This document shows positions 23,961-31,802 of a stretch of DNA of 64,000 nt, one piece after another. Location of the stretch: the NCBI GenBank assembly GCA_963675575.1, contig OY776378.1:1488001-1552000 (forward strand). Reading direction: 5' to 3'. The notes beneath the pieces are model-generated. The model was not told where the DNA came from. It saw only the letters and a program-made list of their open reading frames with translations, and ran no database searches. Origin of the DNA: JAGLOK01 sp963675575 (GTDB lineage: Bacteria > Bacillota > Clostridia > Christensenellales > UMGS416). The stretch's first letter is position 1; the number at the start of each line of letters is the position of its first letter. The position numbers and the translations under genes were made by a program.

Positions 23961-24428
23961 CTATCCAAACAGATTGTTCTTAATCTCCTGTACCGCCAAA
24001 AACTTGGCGTCATCTTTTTTATACCTATGATTATGCCATGTTTTAGCGTTTTCTGTTTTAATTGACAGCTCTCCAAGATAATCCTGAGGTTCAGTGTCCC
24101 CTCCTCCTATCCTTACATTTCTTCGGAAAGGAGTAAGTTTGAACTTGATAATATCTGTATAGTTTATCTCAATTATGTCACTGTGCTCTTTTGCAATCTC
24201 TTCAGAACTCATTTGAGCAAAATTCGAGCCATATTCTTCCCAAAACATATTAGAAGCTTCCGCTCTTTTGAAAATTGACACCTTTTCAGCTTTTAGTTTC
24301 TTTTTAAGTTCTTTATTAGTGCTCTTTATGAAAGTTTTGTCAACATTTACAAAGACAACTGATTCATCTTTAAAATAGGCGTAAGAGATTTTAGACATTT
24401 TCTGAAGTTTTAAATAAACATTCATCAT
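23961..24428 (-). CDS. Unknown 155-residue protein translationally coupled to purB
   Basis: I do not recognise this protein. It has no membrane segment or signal peptide. Residues 1-60 alternate short beta-like stretches (YAYFKDESVVFVNVDKTF) with a lysine-rich stretch, and the segment IIEINYTDIIKFKLTPFRR resembles the middle strand pattern of bacterial PH-like folds, but this is weak. Its start overlaps the purB stop in ATGA (24425-24428), so it is translated from the purB message. It converges with tRNA-Trp, and its stop is 25 bases past that terminator. Base composition is like its neighbours. Confidence 0.75.
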   Translation of the reverse strand: MMNVYLKLQKMSKISYAYFKDESVVFVNVDKTFIKSTNKELKKKLKAEKVSIFKRAEASNMFWEEYGSNFAQMSSEEIAKEHSDIIEINYTDIIKFKLTPFRRNVRIGGGDTEPQDYLGELSIKTENAKTWHNHRYKKDDAKFLAVQEIKNNLFG

Positions 24429-25855
24429 ACTTTGACTTCCCCACTTTTGTTTAAAATATCACGGTTATCATTAAGAATAGGCTTTACGTATGATTCAAAC
24501 AGTTCATCAACCTGGCTTGCGCTTCTGCCTGTAAACTTTTTCGCATCAATAAGTTTATCTATATCATCTCTTACTGCGGCAAAAACTTCATCGCCCTTTA
24601 TTCTTTCGATAAGATCGTTTGCCAATCCTTCAAGTTTAACTTTTTTTGCGGCCTCCATTGAATGAGTGCGTATGCTTTCATGCAGCTCCTGCCTGTCCCC
24701 TCCCCTTTTCACAGCTTCCATTAAAATACGCTCTGTGGCCATAAAAGGAAGCTCTTCTGTAATATGTTTTTTAATCATATTTTCATAAACGACAATACCT
24801 TCTGCAACATTTAAATAGATGTTTAGCACAGCGTCAATAGCCAAGAAGGCCTGTGGAATTATTAAACGTTTGTTTGCGGAGTCATCCAAAGTTCTTTCAA
24901 GCCACTGAGTGTTTGCCGTGTTTACGGCGCTTGAAGTCAGTGAATTTACAAACCGTGAAAGTGAGCAAATGCGTTCACTGCGCATAGGATTGCGCTTATA
25001 AGCCATGGCGGATGATCCTATCTGATTTTTAGCGAACGGTTCCTCAAGCTCTTTAAGATTTTGCAAAAGTCTTAGATCGTTGGCAAATTTATATGCGCTT
25101 TGTGCTATTAAACTAAGAACATTAAGCACCTGAGTATCGTATTTTCTAGGATATGTCTGTCCTGTAACGGGAAAAGCGTCGTCATAGCCCATTTTCTCGC
25201 ACACTTTTGTGTTAAGCATTGAGACTTTGCCTTCATCGCCGTCAAAAAGCGCCATAAATGAATCTTGAGTACCTGTAGTGCCTTTTACTCCGCGGAGTTT
25301 CTTATCTCTTATAAGCCTGTCTAACTCGTTGTAATCGGTAATCAGGTCATAAAGCCATAAAGATGCGCGTTTACCTACTGTTGTAAGCTGCGCTGGCTGA
25401 TAATGTGTAAACCCAAGCGTAGGCATATCTTTATATTTCAAGGCGAAAGCGGAAAGCTTATCAATTACATTTACAAGAGTGGATTTAACTAATTCCAATG
25501 CTTGATGGATTATAATAAGATCGGCATTGTCGCCCACATAGCAGCTGGTTGCACCCAAATGGATAATCGGCTTTGCGTCCGGGCAGCATTCACCATATGC
25601 GAATACGTGAGCCATCACGTCGTGACGCACTTCTTTTTCGCGAGCGTTTGCCACATCGTAGTCTATATTAAATATGTTTTCTTTGAGGCTTTGAATCTGC
25701 GCTTGAGTTATATCTAAACCAAGCTCCATTTCACTTTCAGCCAATGCGGTCCAAAGTTTTCTCCACGTGGAAAACTTGTTGTTATCCCCAAAAATGCGTT
25801 GCATTTCTTTGGTCGCGTATCTTGTTGTTAGCGGATTTATGTATGTATCGTGCAT
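24425..25855 (-). CDS. purB: Adenylosuccinate lyase
   Basis: A 476-residue fumarase/aspartase-superfamily lyase that acts twice in purine synthesis. The substrate-binding stretch HLGATSCYVGDNAD and the signature loop GSSAMAYKRNPMRSE are present, the latter with Ala in place of the common Pro. The length and C-terminus match the longer purB type. It is not with the other pur genes, as is common. Its promoter shares a 26-base block with that of the upstream aldo/keto reductase gene. Confidence 0.96.
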   Translation of the reverse strand: MHDTYINPLTTRYATKEMQRIFGDNNKFSTWRKLWTALAESEMELGLDITQAQIQSLKENIFNIDYDVANAREKEVRHDVMAHVFAYGECCPDAKPIIHLGATSCYVGDNADLIIIHQALELVKSTLVNVIDKLSAFALKYKDMPTLGFTHYQPAQLTTVGKRASLWLYDLITDYNELDRLIRDKKLRGVKGTTGTQDSFMALFDGDEGKVSMLNTKVCEKMGYDDAFPVTGQTYPRKYDTQVLNVLSLIAQSAYKFANDLRLLQNLKELEEPFAKNQIGSSAMAYKRNPMRSERICSLSRFVNSLTSSAVNTANTQWLERTLDDSANKRLIIPQAFLAIDAVLNIYLNVAEGIVVYENMIKKHITEELPFMATERILMEAVKRGGDRQELHESIRTHSMEAAKKVKLEGLANDLIERIKGDEVFAAVRDDIDKLIDAKKFTGRSASQVDELFESYVKPILNDNRDILNKSGEVKV

Positions 25856-25882
25856 TTATCTCTCCATTAATATGATGAAATC

Positions 25883-25911
25883 ATTATACGTTATTTTTAA
25901 AGCTCGTTCAA
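25883..25911 (-). promoter_or_regulatory. purB promoter (duplicated module, copy 1)
   Basis: Minus strand TTGAAC (25906-25911) and TATAAT (25883-25888), 17-base spacer, 28 bases before the purB ATG. The -35 lies inside a 26-base sequence (25900-25925) repeated exactly at 26945-26970. Confidence 0.8.
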
Positions 25912-25925
25912 CATGGAATAATATA
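25900..25925. repeat. 26-base direct repeat, copy 1 (upstream of purB)
   Basis: Identical over 26 bases to 26945-26970. The two copies flank the aldo/keto reductase gene and each covers the -35 and upstream DNA of a promoter. Confidence 0.9.
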
Positions 25926-25940
25926 TCTCTATTTGAAACA

Positions 25941-26885
25941 TCACTCACCGCTTACGCTTGTAACATTGCCAAATAGTTCATATATTTTATTAATAGTTTC
26001 TTCCGGCAACGGATGTGACATAATGCTTTGAATGTTGCTATTTAGATGCTCTAAGCTTGAAGTTCCCGACAAAACAACGTCAATGCCTTCAGTATTAGCA
26101 CAAAATCTGTATGCTGCGTCGATTATTGAAGTGGCGACATTGTTTTTCGTTAAAAAATCGAGAGGGGCTTCTTTGTTTAGCGGAGAAATATCAATTTCTC
26201 CGCTTTTATCCAACTCGGAGATAATCTCTTTGAGCCTTTCTTCGTTGGACAAAGCAGTGCGTACTGCAAACATTAAAAGCGTACCGATATCATTTTCCTT
26301 GGTTAAAGGCAATATAGTTTTTGATGCAGATGAATTGATAATATTTAGTCCCACCATAATAACATCCCATAAATCGTCTTTCAGGGCGTGCCTGAGCATT
26401 ACGTGGTGTGTGTCTTTGCCAAACATTTCTGTAATGCCAAACCAACCTATTTTGCCGGATTCTTTAGCTTTTATAAGTTCCGGCAGAAATCTGTCACGGA
26501 TTTCAACGTAAACATCGGGATAAACAGCGTGCAGATGAAAAATATCTATATAGTCAGTTTGTAGGTTTATTAGACTTTGCTCTAAGGACTTAGTAAGAGA
26601 ACCCTCCGACTTTATTTTTCTATTGTAATCTCTAGGTGGAAATTTAGTAGAAAGAACATAGTCTTGTCTTTTCGAACCTTGTAAACCTTTGCCTAATACA
26701 TACTCTGTTCCGTAAGCCGCTGATGTATCGAAAAAGTTTACCCCTAAATCCAGCGCTGTGTTAATTATTTTAACAGCGTTTTCATCACCCAAATTCATTC
26801 TAAGTCCAAGCCTGCTGTGTCCTCCTCCGCCTAATCCGGCTTTACTTACCTGTAAACCTGTGCGTCCGAGCTTCACATAGTTCAT
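25941..26885 (-). CDS. Aldo/keto reductase
   Basis: A 314-residue NAD(P)H-dependent oxidoreductase with a TIM barrel. The catalytic set is D53 and Y58 (FFDTSAAYGTE), K81 (LSTKF) and a histidine in DIFHLHAV. The C-terminal part (VVLSGTSSLEHLNSN) matches the cofactor-binding region. Some relatives carry extra C-terminal iron-sulfur motifs, but this protein does not. Substrate unknown. It has its own promoter, nearly the same as that of purB, and no terminator between the two genes. Confidence 0.9.
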   Translation of the reverse strand: MNYVKLGRTGLQVSKAGLGGGGHSRLGLRMNLGDENAVKIINTALDLGVNFFDTSAAYGTEYVLGKGLQGSKRQDYVLSTKFPPRDYNRKIKSEGSLTKSLEQSLINLQTDYIDIFHLHAVYPDVYVEIRDRFLPELIKAKESGKIGWFGITEMFGKDTHHVMLRHALKDDLWDVIMVGLNIINSSASKTILPLTKENDIGTLLMFAVRTALSNEERLKEIISELDKSGEIDISPLNKEAPLDFLTKNNVATSIIDAAYRFCANTEGIDVVLSGTSSLEHLNSNIQSIMSHPLPEETINKIYELFGNVTSVSGE

Positions 26886-26927
26886 AGCGTATTCTCCTGT
26901 CCCTTTATAACAAAGGATAATAGTTTA

Positions 26928-26956
26928 ATTATATGTTTTATTTCAAGCTCGTTCAA
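26928..26956 (-). promoter_or_regulatory. Aldo/keto reductase promoter (duplicated module, copy 2)
   Basis: Minus strand TTGAAC (26951-26956) and TATAAT (26928-26933), 17-base spacer, 43 bases before the ATG. Confidence 0.8.
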
Positions 26957-26970
26957 CATGGAATAATATA
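26945..26970. repeat. 26-base direct repeat, copy 2 (upstream of the aldo/keto reductase gene)
   Basis: Exact copy of 25900-25925, covering the -35 and upstream region of the reductase promoter. Confidence 0.9.
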
Positions 26971-26979
26971 ACATTTGCC

Positions 26980-27076
26980 GCGGAATTTAAAAAAATATAT
27001 ATAATTGCTTTCTGTAATGCGCGGGTGTGATGCAATGCATCACACCCGCGCCAGTAAAATTTCGCAATTTTTCAAT
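26980..27076 (+). repeat. Structured repeat element, copy B
   Basis: Second copy of the element at 10529-10625. Here the apical stem is a perfect 15 bp (GCGCGGGTGTGATGC at 27020-27034, its complement at 27038-27052, loop AAT). CCAGTAAAATTTCGCAATTT follows, as in copy A. It fills most of the 307-base spacer between the reductase promoter and the rny terminator; the rest of that spacer (27077-27151) shows nothing I can name. Confidence 0.8.
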
Positions 27077-27151
27077 TAAAACAATCAACAACTGATATTA
27101 ATTAAAAGTATAGGTTAATTATATATGAAAGTAAGCTTTAATATTATGTAT

Positions 27152-27180
27152 AAAAAAAAGAGAGCCGTTAAGCTCTCTTA
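27152..27180 (-). terminator. Terminator of rny
   Basis: Minus strand AAGAGAGC, six-base loop, GCTCTCTT, then eight T, 12 bases after the rny stop. Confidence 0.92.
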
Positions 27181-27192
27181 GATATTTACAAA

Positions 27193-28740
27193 TTATTTCG
27201 CAAGTTCCGAAAAACGTGTTTCGCGGATTACGTTTACTTTTATCTGTCCGGGGTAGTCAAGCTCCCCTTCTATCTTCTTTGCAATGTCTTTCGCCAAAAC
27301 TATGGCTGCATTATCATCAATCATCTCCGGTTTCACGATGATTCTTACTTCGCGTCCCGCCTGAATAGCATAAGAAGTATCTACGCCTTCAAACGAGTTT
27401 GAAATATTCTCTAGATCTTGCAACCGCTTGATATAGTTTTGCAATGTTTCACGTCTTGCACCAGGGCGTGCCGCCGAAATGGCGTCTGCCGCCTGAACAA
27501 GTATAGCTTCTATTGTTTTAGCTTCTATATCCTCATGATGCGCAAGGATAGCGTGAACAATTTCCGGGCTTTCATTATACTTCCTTGCATAGTCGCCACC
27601 AATTTGCGTGTGAGGGCCTTCAACTTCATGATCCAATGCTTTTCCTATATCATGAAGCAGTCCTGCGCGTTTTGCAATTCGTACATTAGCTCCGATTTCT
27701 GCGGCCATAAGACCACAAAGATGCGCAACTTCCAGTGAATGCTTAAGTACATTTTGCCCGTAACTCGTTCTGTACCTAAGTCTGCCTAAAGTTTTCACCA
27801 TATCTCCGTGTAAGTTATGGACTCCAACTTCGAATATCGCGTTTTCACCGGCTTCTTTTATAAGCATGTCTACTTCTTTACGTGCTTTGTTTACCATTTC
27901 CTCAATGCGAGCGGGGTGTATTCTGCCGTCAACAGTGAGTTTTTCAAGAGCACGTCGGGCGATTTCCCTGCGAACAGGGTCAAAGCCTGAAAGAATTACC
28001 GCTTCAGGTGTGTCATCGATTATAAAATCAATGCCTGTAGCCGTCTCCAGCGCCCTTATGTTGCGACCCTCTCGTCCGATTATTCTGCCCTTCATTTCAT
28101 CATTGGGCAAAGCAACAACTGAAACAGTTGTTTCAGCTACATGGTCAGCAGCACAGCGCTGTATTGCCATTCCCACGATTTCGCGGGCTTTTGTGTCAGC
28201 CTCGTTTTTGGCTTCCGCTTCGATTTCGCGTATCATTACAGCGGCATCATAGCGGGTTTCGCGTTCAATGTTTTTCATTAAGATATCGTGTGCTTCTTCT
28301 CTTGTGTAGCCTGATATCCTCTCAAGCTCCGCAACTTGTTGTTCATAAGCCGAATGAGCTTTTTGACTAAGCTTTTCAGCTTCAGTTTTCAGATGCTCAA
28401 CTTTTTGCTCCTGACTTTCAATCTGCAGGCTTTTCTTGTCGATTAAATCTTCTCTTTGTTGAAGTCTTCTTTCAGCACGCTGTGCTTCATTTCTTCTTTG
28501 TCTTAGTTCGTTTTCAAATTCCGTTCTTAGCTTATGGACCTCTTCTCTGGCCTCAATAATCGTTTCTTTCATTTTTGCTTCAGCTTTTTGCTGAGCGTTT
28601 TCCAGCAATGTCTTTGCTATATCTTCAGCTTTTCCGGTTTTCTTTTCAGCCATTCTCTTTCGAGCGGCATAACCCATTAAAAGACCAGCGATTATTGCGC
28701 CAATGCCTATAGCAATCGTATATATGGGATTGCCAAACAT
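27193..28740 (-). CDS. rny: Ribonuclease Y
   Basis: A 515-residue membrane-tethered endoribonuclease that starts decay of many mRNAs. One N-terminal helix (about 5-25, IYTIAIGIGAIIAGLLMGYAA) is followed by a long charged coiled coil (about 35-200), a KH domain with GRIIGREGRNIRALE, and an HD domain with HDIGKALDHE and AHHED. A GTG at 28752 is in frame but lies inside the AAGGAGGT site (28751-28758), so ATG 28740 is preferred. Directly downstream of recA on the same strand, with no recX or spoVS between. Confidence 0.96.
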   Translation of the reverse strand: MFGNPIYTIAIGIGAIIAGLLMGYAARKRMAEKKTGKAEDIAKTLLENAQQKAEAKMKETIIEAREEVHKLRTEFENELRQRRNEAQRAERRLQQREDLIDKKSLQIESQEQKVEHLKTEAEKLSQKAHSAYEQQVAELERISGYTREEAHDILMKNIERETRYDAAVMIREIEAEAKNEADTKAREIVGMAIQRCAADHVAETTVSVVALPNDEMKGRIIGREGRNIRALETATGIDFIIDDTPEAVILSGFDPVRREIARRALEKLTVDGRIHPARIEEMVNKARKEVDMLIKEAGENAIFEVGVHNLHGDMVKTLGRLRYRTSYGQNVLKHSLEVAHLCGLMAAEIGANVRIAKRAGLLHDIGKALDHEVEGPHTQIGGDYARKYNESPEIVHAILAHHEDIEAKTIEAILVQAADAISAARPGARRETLQNYIKRLQDLENISNSFEGVDTSYAIQAGREVRIIVKPEMIDDNAAIVLAKDIAKKIEGELDYPGQIKVNVIRETRFSELAK

Positions 28741-28900
28741 TGGTGTAAACACCTCCTTATGTGTTATCGCAAATGAATTTATTATAATGCTTTCTTATGC
28801 GATTATATATTTTTTAATCATAAATATTAAATTGGATATATGTAAAAAATTTAGTATTTACAATCATCAAACAGTCATTTTATATAAAACAACCGCTTTA

Positions 28901-28929
28901 ATTTTAGTATCTTTTTATAATTTAGTCAA
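28901..28929 (-). promoter_or_regulatory. Candidate promoter of rny
   Basis: Minus strand TTGACT (28924-28929) and TAAAAT (28901-28906), 17-base spacer, 16 bases after the recA stop and leaving a leader of about 155 bases. No terminator hairpin is visible between recA and rny. Confidence 0.55.
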
Positions 28930-28944
28930 GGAATGCTTTATTAT

Positions 28945-29943
28945 TCAAGCTTTATCTTTTTCCTCTTTAAGGGTTTGAGTGATTTTTTCTTCGATTTCTT
29001 TAAGAATATCCGGGTTGCTTTCTAGGAATATCTTAACATTATCTTTCCCCTGACCTATTCTGTCTTCACCGTAGCTATACCAAGATCCGCTCTTTTTAAC
29101 TATATCCATATCTGAAGCGATATCCAGTATGCACCCTGTGTTGGAAATGCCTTCTCCATACATAATATCAAATTCAGCCATTTTAAATGGTGGTGCGACC
29201 TTATTTTTAACTACTTTCACTCGTGTTCTTGAACCTATCATCTCTGTGCCTTTTTTGAGTGTTTCAATACGGCGGATATCCAAACGCACACTTGCATAAA
29301 ACTTAAGCGCGCGGCCTCCGGGAGTAGTTTCCGGGTTGCCGTACATTACGCCTATTTTCATTCTTAGCTGATTTATGAAAACTATGCATGTGTTGGATTT
29401 GTTAACTACACCGGCTAATTTCCTCAAAGCCTGAGAAATAAGGCGAGCCTGCAAGCCCATATGTGAATCGCCCATCTCGCCATCGATTTCAGCTCTTGGC
29501 ACCAGTGCCGCGACAGAGTCTATAACGATTATATCAATAGCGGAGCTTCGAACCAAGGCATCAACAATTTCCAACGCCTGTTCTCCGGTGTCGGGCTGTG
29601 AAACATATAAATTATCCACATCTACGCCCACTGCTTTTGCGTATATGGGGTCTAATGCGTGTTCAGCGTCAACAATCGCCGCCATTCCACCTAATTTCTG
29701 TGCTTCGGCGATCATATGCAAAGCAAGAGTCGTTTTACCGGAAGACTCCGGGCCGAATATTTCTATAACTCTGCCTCTTGGTATACCACCTACTCCAAGG
29801 GCTATATCCAGTGAAAGCGCACCTGTGGGAATGGTCGATACGTTCATCGCAGTCGCGTCCCCAAGCTTCATGATTGAACCTTTTCCGAACTGCTTTTCTA
29901 TTTGGTTTAAAGCTAAATCCAATGCTTTTTGTTTTTGTTCCAT
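28945..29943 (-). CDS. recA: Recombinase RecA
   Basis: A 332-residue DNA strand-exchange protein and LexA coprotease. Walker A is GPESSGKT (64-71). FINQLRMKIGVMYGNPETTPGGRALKFYASVRLDIRR covers the DNA-binding loop region and signature. The C-terminal tail (EEKITQTLKEEKDKA) is short. The promoter carries a LexA-type box placed exactly as at lexA, so it is probably SOS-induced. Confidence 0.98.
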   Translation of the reverse strand: MEQKQKALDLALNQIEKQFGKGSIMKLGDATAMNVSTIPTGALSLDIALGVGGIPRGRVIEIFGPESSGKTTLALHMIAEAQKLGGMAAIVDAEHALDPIYAKAVGVDVDNLYVSQPDTGEQALEIVDALVRSSAIDIIVIDSVAALVPRAEIDGEMGDSHMGLQARLISQALRKLAGVVNKSNTCIVFINQLRMKIGVMYGNPETTPGGRALKFYASVRLDIRRIETLKKGTEMIGSRTRVKVVKNKVAPPFKMAEFDIMYGEGISNTGCILDIASDMDIVKKSGSWYSYGEDRIGQGKDNVKIFLESNPDILKEIEEKITQTLKEEKDKA

Positions 29944-29963
29944 AATTCACTCCTATAAAAATT

Positions 29964-29992
29964 ATAATATCATAAATATTCCAACTAATCAA
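29964..29992 (-). promoter_or_regulatory. recA promoter
   Basis: Minus strand TTGATT (29987-29992) and TATTAT (29964-29969), 17-base spacer, the same geometry as the lexA promoter. An alternative TATAAT sits three bases further downstream. Confidence 0.65.
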
Positions 29993-30003
29993 ACATATTT
30001 TCG
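29990..30003 (-). promoter_or_regulatory. LexA operator (SOS box) at recA
   Basis: Minus strand CGAAAATATGTTTG matches CGAACRNRYGTTYC at 12 of 14 positions and overlaps the -35, just as at lexA. Confidence 0.7.
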
Positions 30004-30007
30004 TGTT

Positions 30008-31246
30008 TTATAAACGTTTGGTCAAGTATCTTCTGAGCATATCCAAAGCGTGTAGACATGTATATATTCTGTTATAATTGCGCTCACGCTTAAATTTAAG
30101 CTCACGCACATATTGCTTTTTGCCATCGTGCAGACACACATAAACTAGGCCTACAGGTTTTTCCACAGTACCGCCGCCAGGCCCGGCAATTCCTGTTGTT
30201 GAAACAGAAATATCGGCCTTTGATATATTCAATATACCCTGGGCCATTTCGACTACTGTCTCCCGGCTGACTGCGCCGTACTTTTCAAGTGTTTCTTTTG
30301 AAACACCCAAGGTTTGGATCTTACTGTCATTGGAGTAGCTTACAACCGTCATATCCAGCACTTCAGATGATCCCGGAATGTCCACTATCATGGAAGATAG
30401 CATTCCTCCGGTACAGGACTCCGCAAACGCAATTTTTTTGTTTTCCTTTTTAAGCAGAGCGCACACAACTTCCGGCATGGTTTGCCCATCTATGGAATAT
30501 ATATTATCTCCGATTTGGTCACAAATTTCTTCAACAATAGGCGCAAGCAATTTTAGGGCTTCTTCTTCGTTTTTTGCTTTGGCTGTCACGCGAAGTGAAA
30601 CTTCACCAGTGGAAGCGTATGTGGCAAGCGTGGGGTTTTCTTGCTTTTCAATAAAATCCATCAATAGATGCTCAAGCTTCGATTCGCCGATGCCAAATAC
30701 TTTTATAAGGTTGGATTTTATTATATATCCTGACTTTTCGAGCAAATATGGCTTTACCTCATGCAAAAACATATGGTTAAGCTCTCTGGGAGGTCCGGGA
30801 AGTACGATGACCGTCTTACCGTTCTTTTCCAATATACAGCCGGGCGCTGTTCCCCTATCGTTCTTTAATATGGTTGCGCCTTCAGGAAAATATGCCTGCC
30901 GTAAATTATTAATAGTTATGTCGCTGTGTATAGATTCAAAGAAAGTGTAAAGCTTATTCGCTGAAGGCTCGTCTTTTATCATTTTAATACCAAGAGCTTC
31001 TGCGATGCCTTCTTTTGTAAGATCGTCTTGAGTAGGTCCCAATCCTCCGGTAGTGATTAAAACATCGCTTCTTTCCATCACTTTTTTAATCAGCTCAACA
31101 AGCCTTTGAATGTTGTCACCCACCACATGATGATAAAAAACATCGATGCCAAGTTCACCTAATTGCTGCGACAAAAACTGCGCGTCCGTGTTCGCTATCT
31201 GTCCCATTAAAAGCTCTGTTCCAACTCCAATAATCTCAGCTCTCAT
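30008..31246 (-). CDS. cinA: CinA-like protein (MoaB-like domain plus nicotinamide-nucleotide amidase)
   Basis: A 412-residue two-domain protein. The N-terminal MoaB-like domain (about 1-170) has GVGTELLMGQIANTDAQFL and TTGGLGPTQDDLTKE. The C-terminal PncC domain (about 255-412) has AFAESCTGGMLSSMIVDIPGSS and STTGIAGPGGGTVEKPVG and cleaves NMN in the pyridine nucleotide cycle. The ATG at 31246 lies one base after the pgsA stop; in-frame codons further up lie inside pgsA. The cinA-recA order is common in Firmicutes. Confidence 0.95.
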   Translation of the reverse strand: MRAEIIGVGTELLMGQIANTDAQFLSQQLGELGIDVFYHHVVGDNIQRLVELIKKVMERSDVLITTGGLGPTQDDLTKEGIAEALGIKMIKDEPSANKLYTFFESIHSDITINNLRQAYFPEGATILKNDRGTAPGCILEKNGKTVIVLPGPPRELNHMFLHEVKPYLLEKSGYIIKSNLIKVFGIGESKLEHLLMDFIEKQENPTLATYASTGEVSLRVTAKAKNEEEALKLLAPIVEEICDQIGDNIYSIDGQTMPEVVCALLKKENKKIAFAESCTGGMLSSMIVDIPGSSEVLDMTVVSYSNDSKIQTLGVSKETLEKYGAVSRETVVEMAQGILNISKADISVSTTGIAGPGGGTVEKPVGLVYVCLHDGKKQYVRELKFKRERNYNRIYTCLHALDMLRRYLTKRL

Positions 31247-31247
31247 A

Positions 31248-31802
31248 TTATTTCCCTTGCATATCAATATCCATTGTTTTTAAATTTTTTAATATATAAT
31301 CCATCATTGACCATAATGCGAATATCACACTAAGAATAATAAATATCCACGTTATATAATAATCTTTTAGAAACTGCAGATATTTTTCCAACATAATCAT
31401 TATGATAAAGGTGTCTTGCACCACTGTCTTGATTTTGCCCAGCCAGCTTGCGGATATAACATTTTCACCATATTGTGCATGTACGATTCTAAATCCGCTT
31501 ATTACGAATTCCCTAGAAATCAACACTATGGACACCCAAGCCGGCAGAAGATTCATCTCGGTCAAAGGAATGAGCGCGGCAACCACTAATATTTTATCTG
31601 CTATAGGATCAAAAACCTTGCCGAACACTGATACCGTATTTTGTTTTCTGGCGATATGTCCGTCAATAATATCCGTTATCGCACATATGAGAAAGATGAT
31701 AGCTGCTATCAGGAATCCAAATTTTAAATTCGAATAAAGAAAGAATATGAAAAAAGGTATGAGTAAAATCCTAAGCGTAGTAATTTTGTTTGCCAATGAC
31801 AT
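31248..31802 (-). CDS. pgsA: CDP-diacylglycerol-glycerol-3-phosphate 3-phosphatidyltransferase
   Basis: A 184-residue membrane enzyme for phosphatidylglycerol synthesis. The CDP-alcohol phosphotransferase motif (DG-x2-AR-x8-G-x3-D-x3-D) is seen in DGHIARKQNTVSVFGKVFDPIADK. Several hydrophobic helices follow. It overlaps the rimO stop by one base (31802) and is one base from cinA. Confidence 0.95.
   Translation of the reverse strand: MSLANKITTLRILLIPFFIFFLYSNLKFGFLIAAIIFLICAITDIIDGHIARKQNTVSVFGKVFDPIADKILVVAALIPLTEMNLLPAWVSIVLISREFVISGFRIVHAQYGENVISASWLGKIKTVVQDTFIIMIMLEKYLQFLKDYYITWIFIILSVIFALWSMMDYILKNLKTMDIDMQGK

Noticed and set aside
25900..25925. PurR-type operator in the repeated promoter block before purB
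   Set aside because: The block has no CCGAAC core of the Gram-positive PUR box; the shared GAAC is part of the -35 region.
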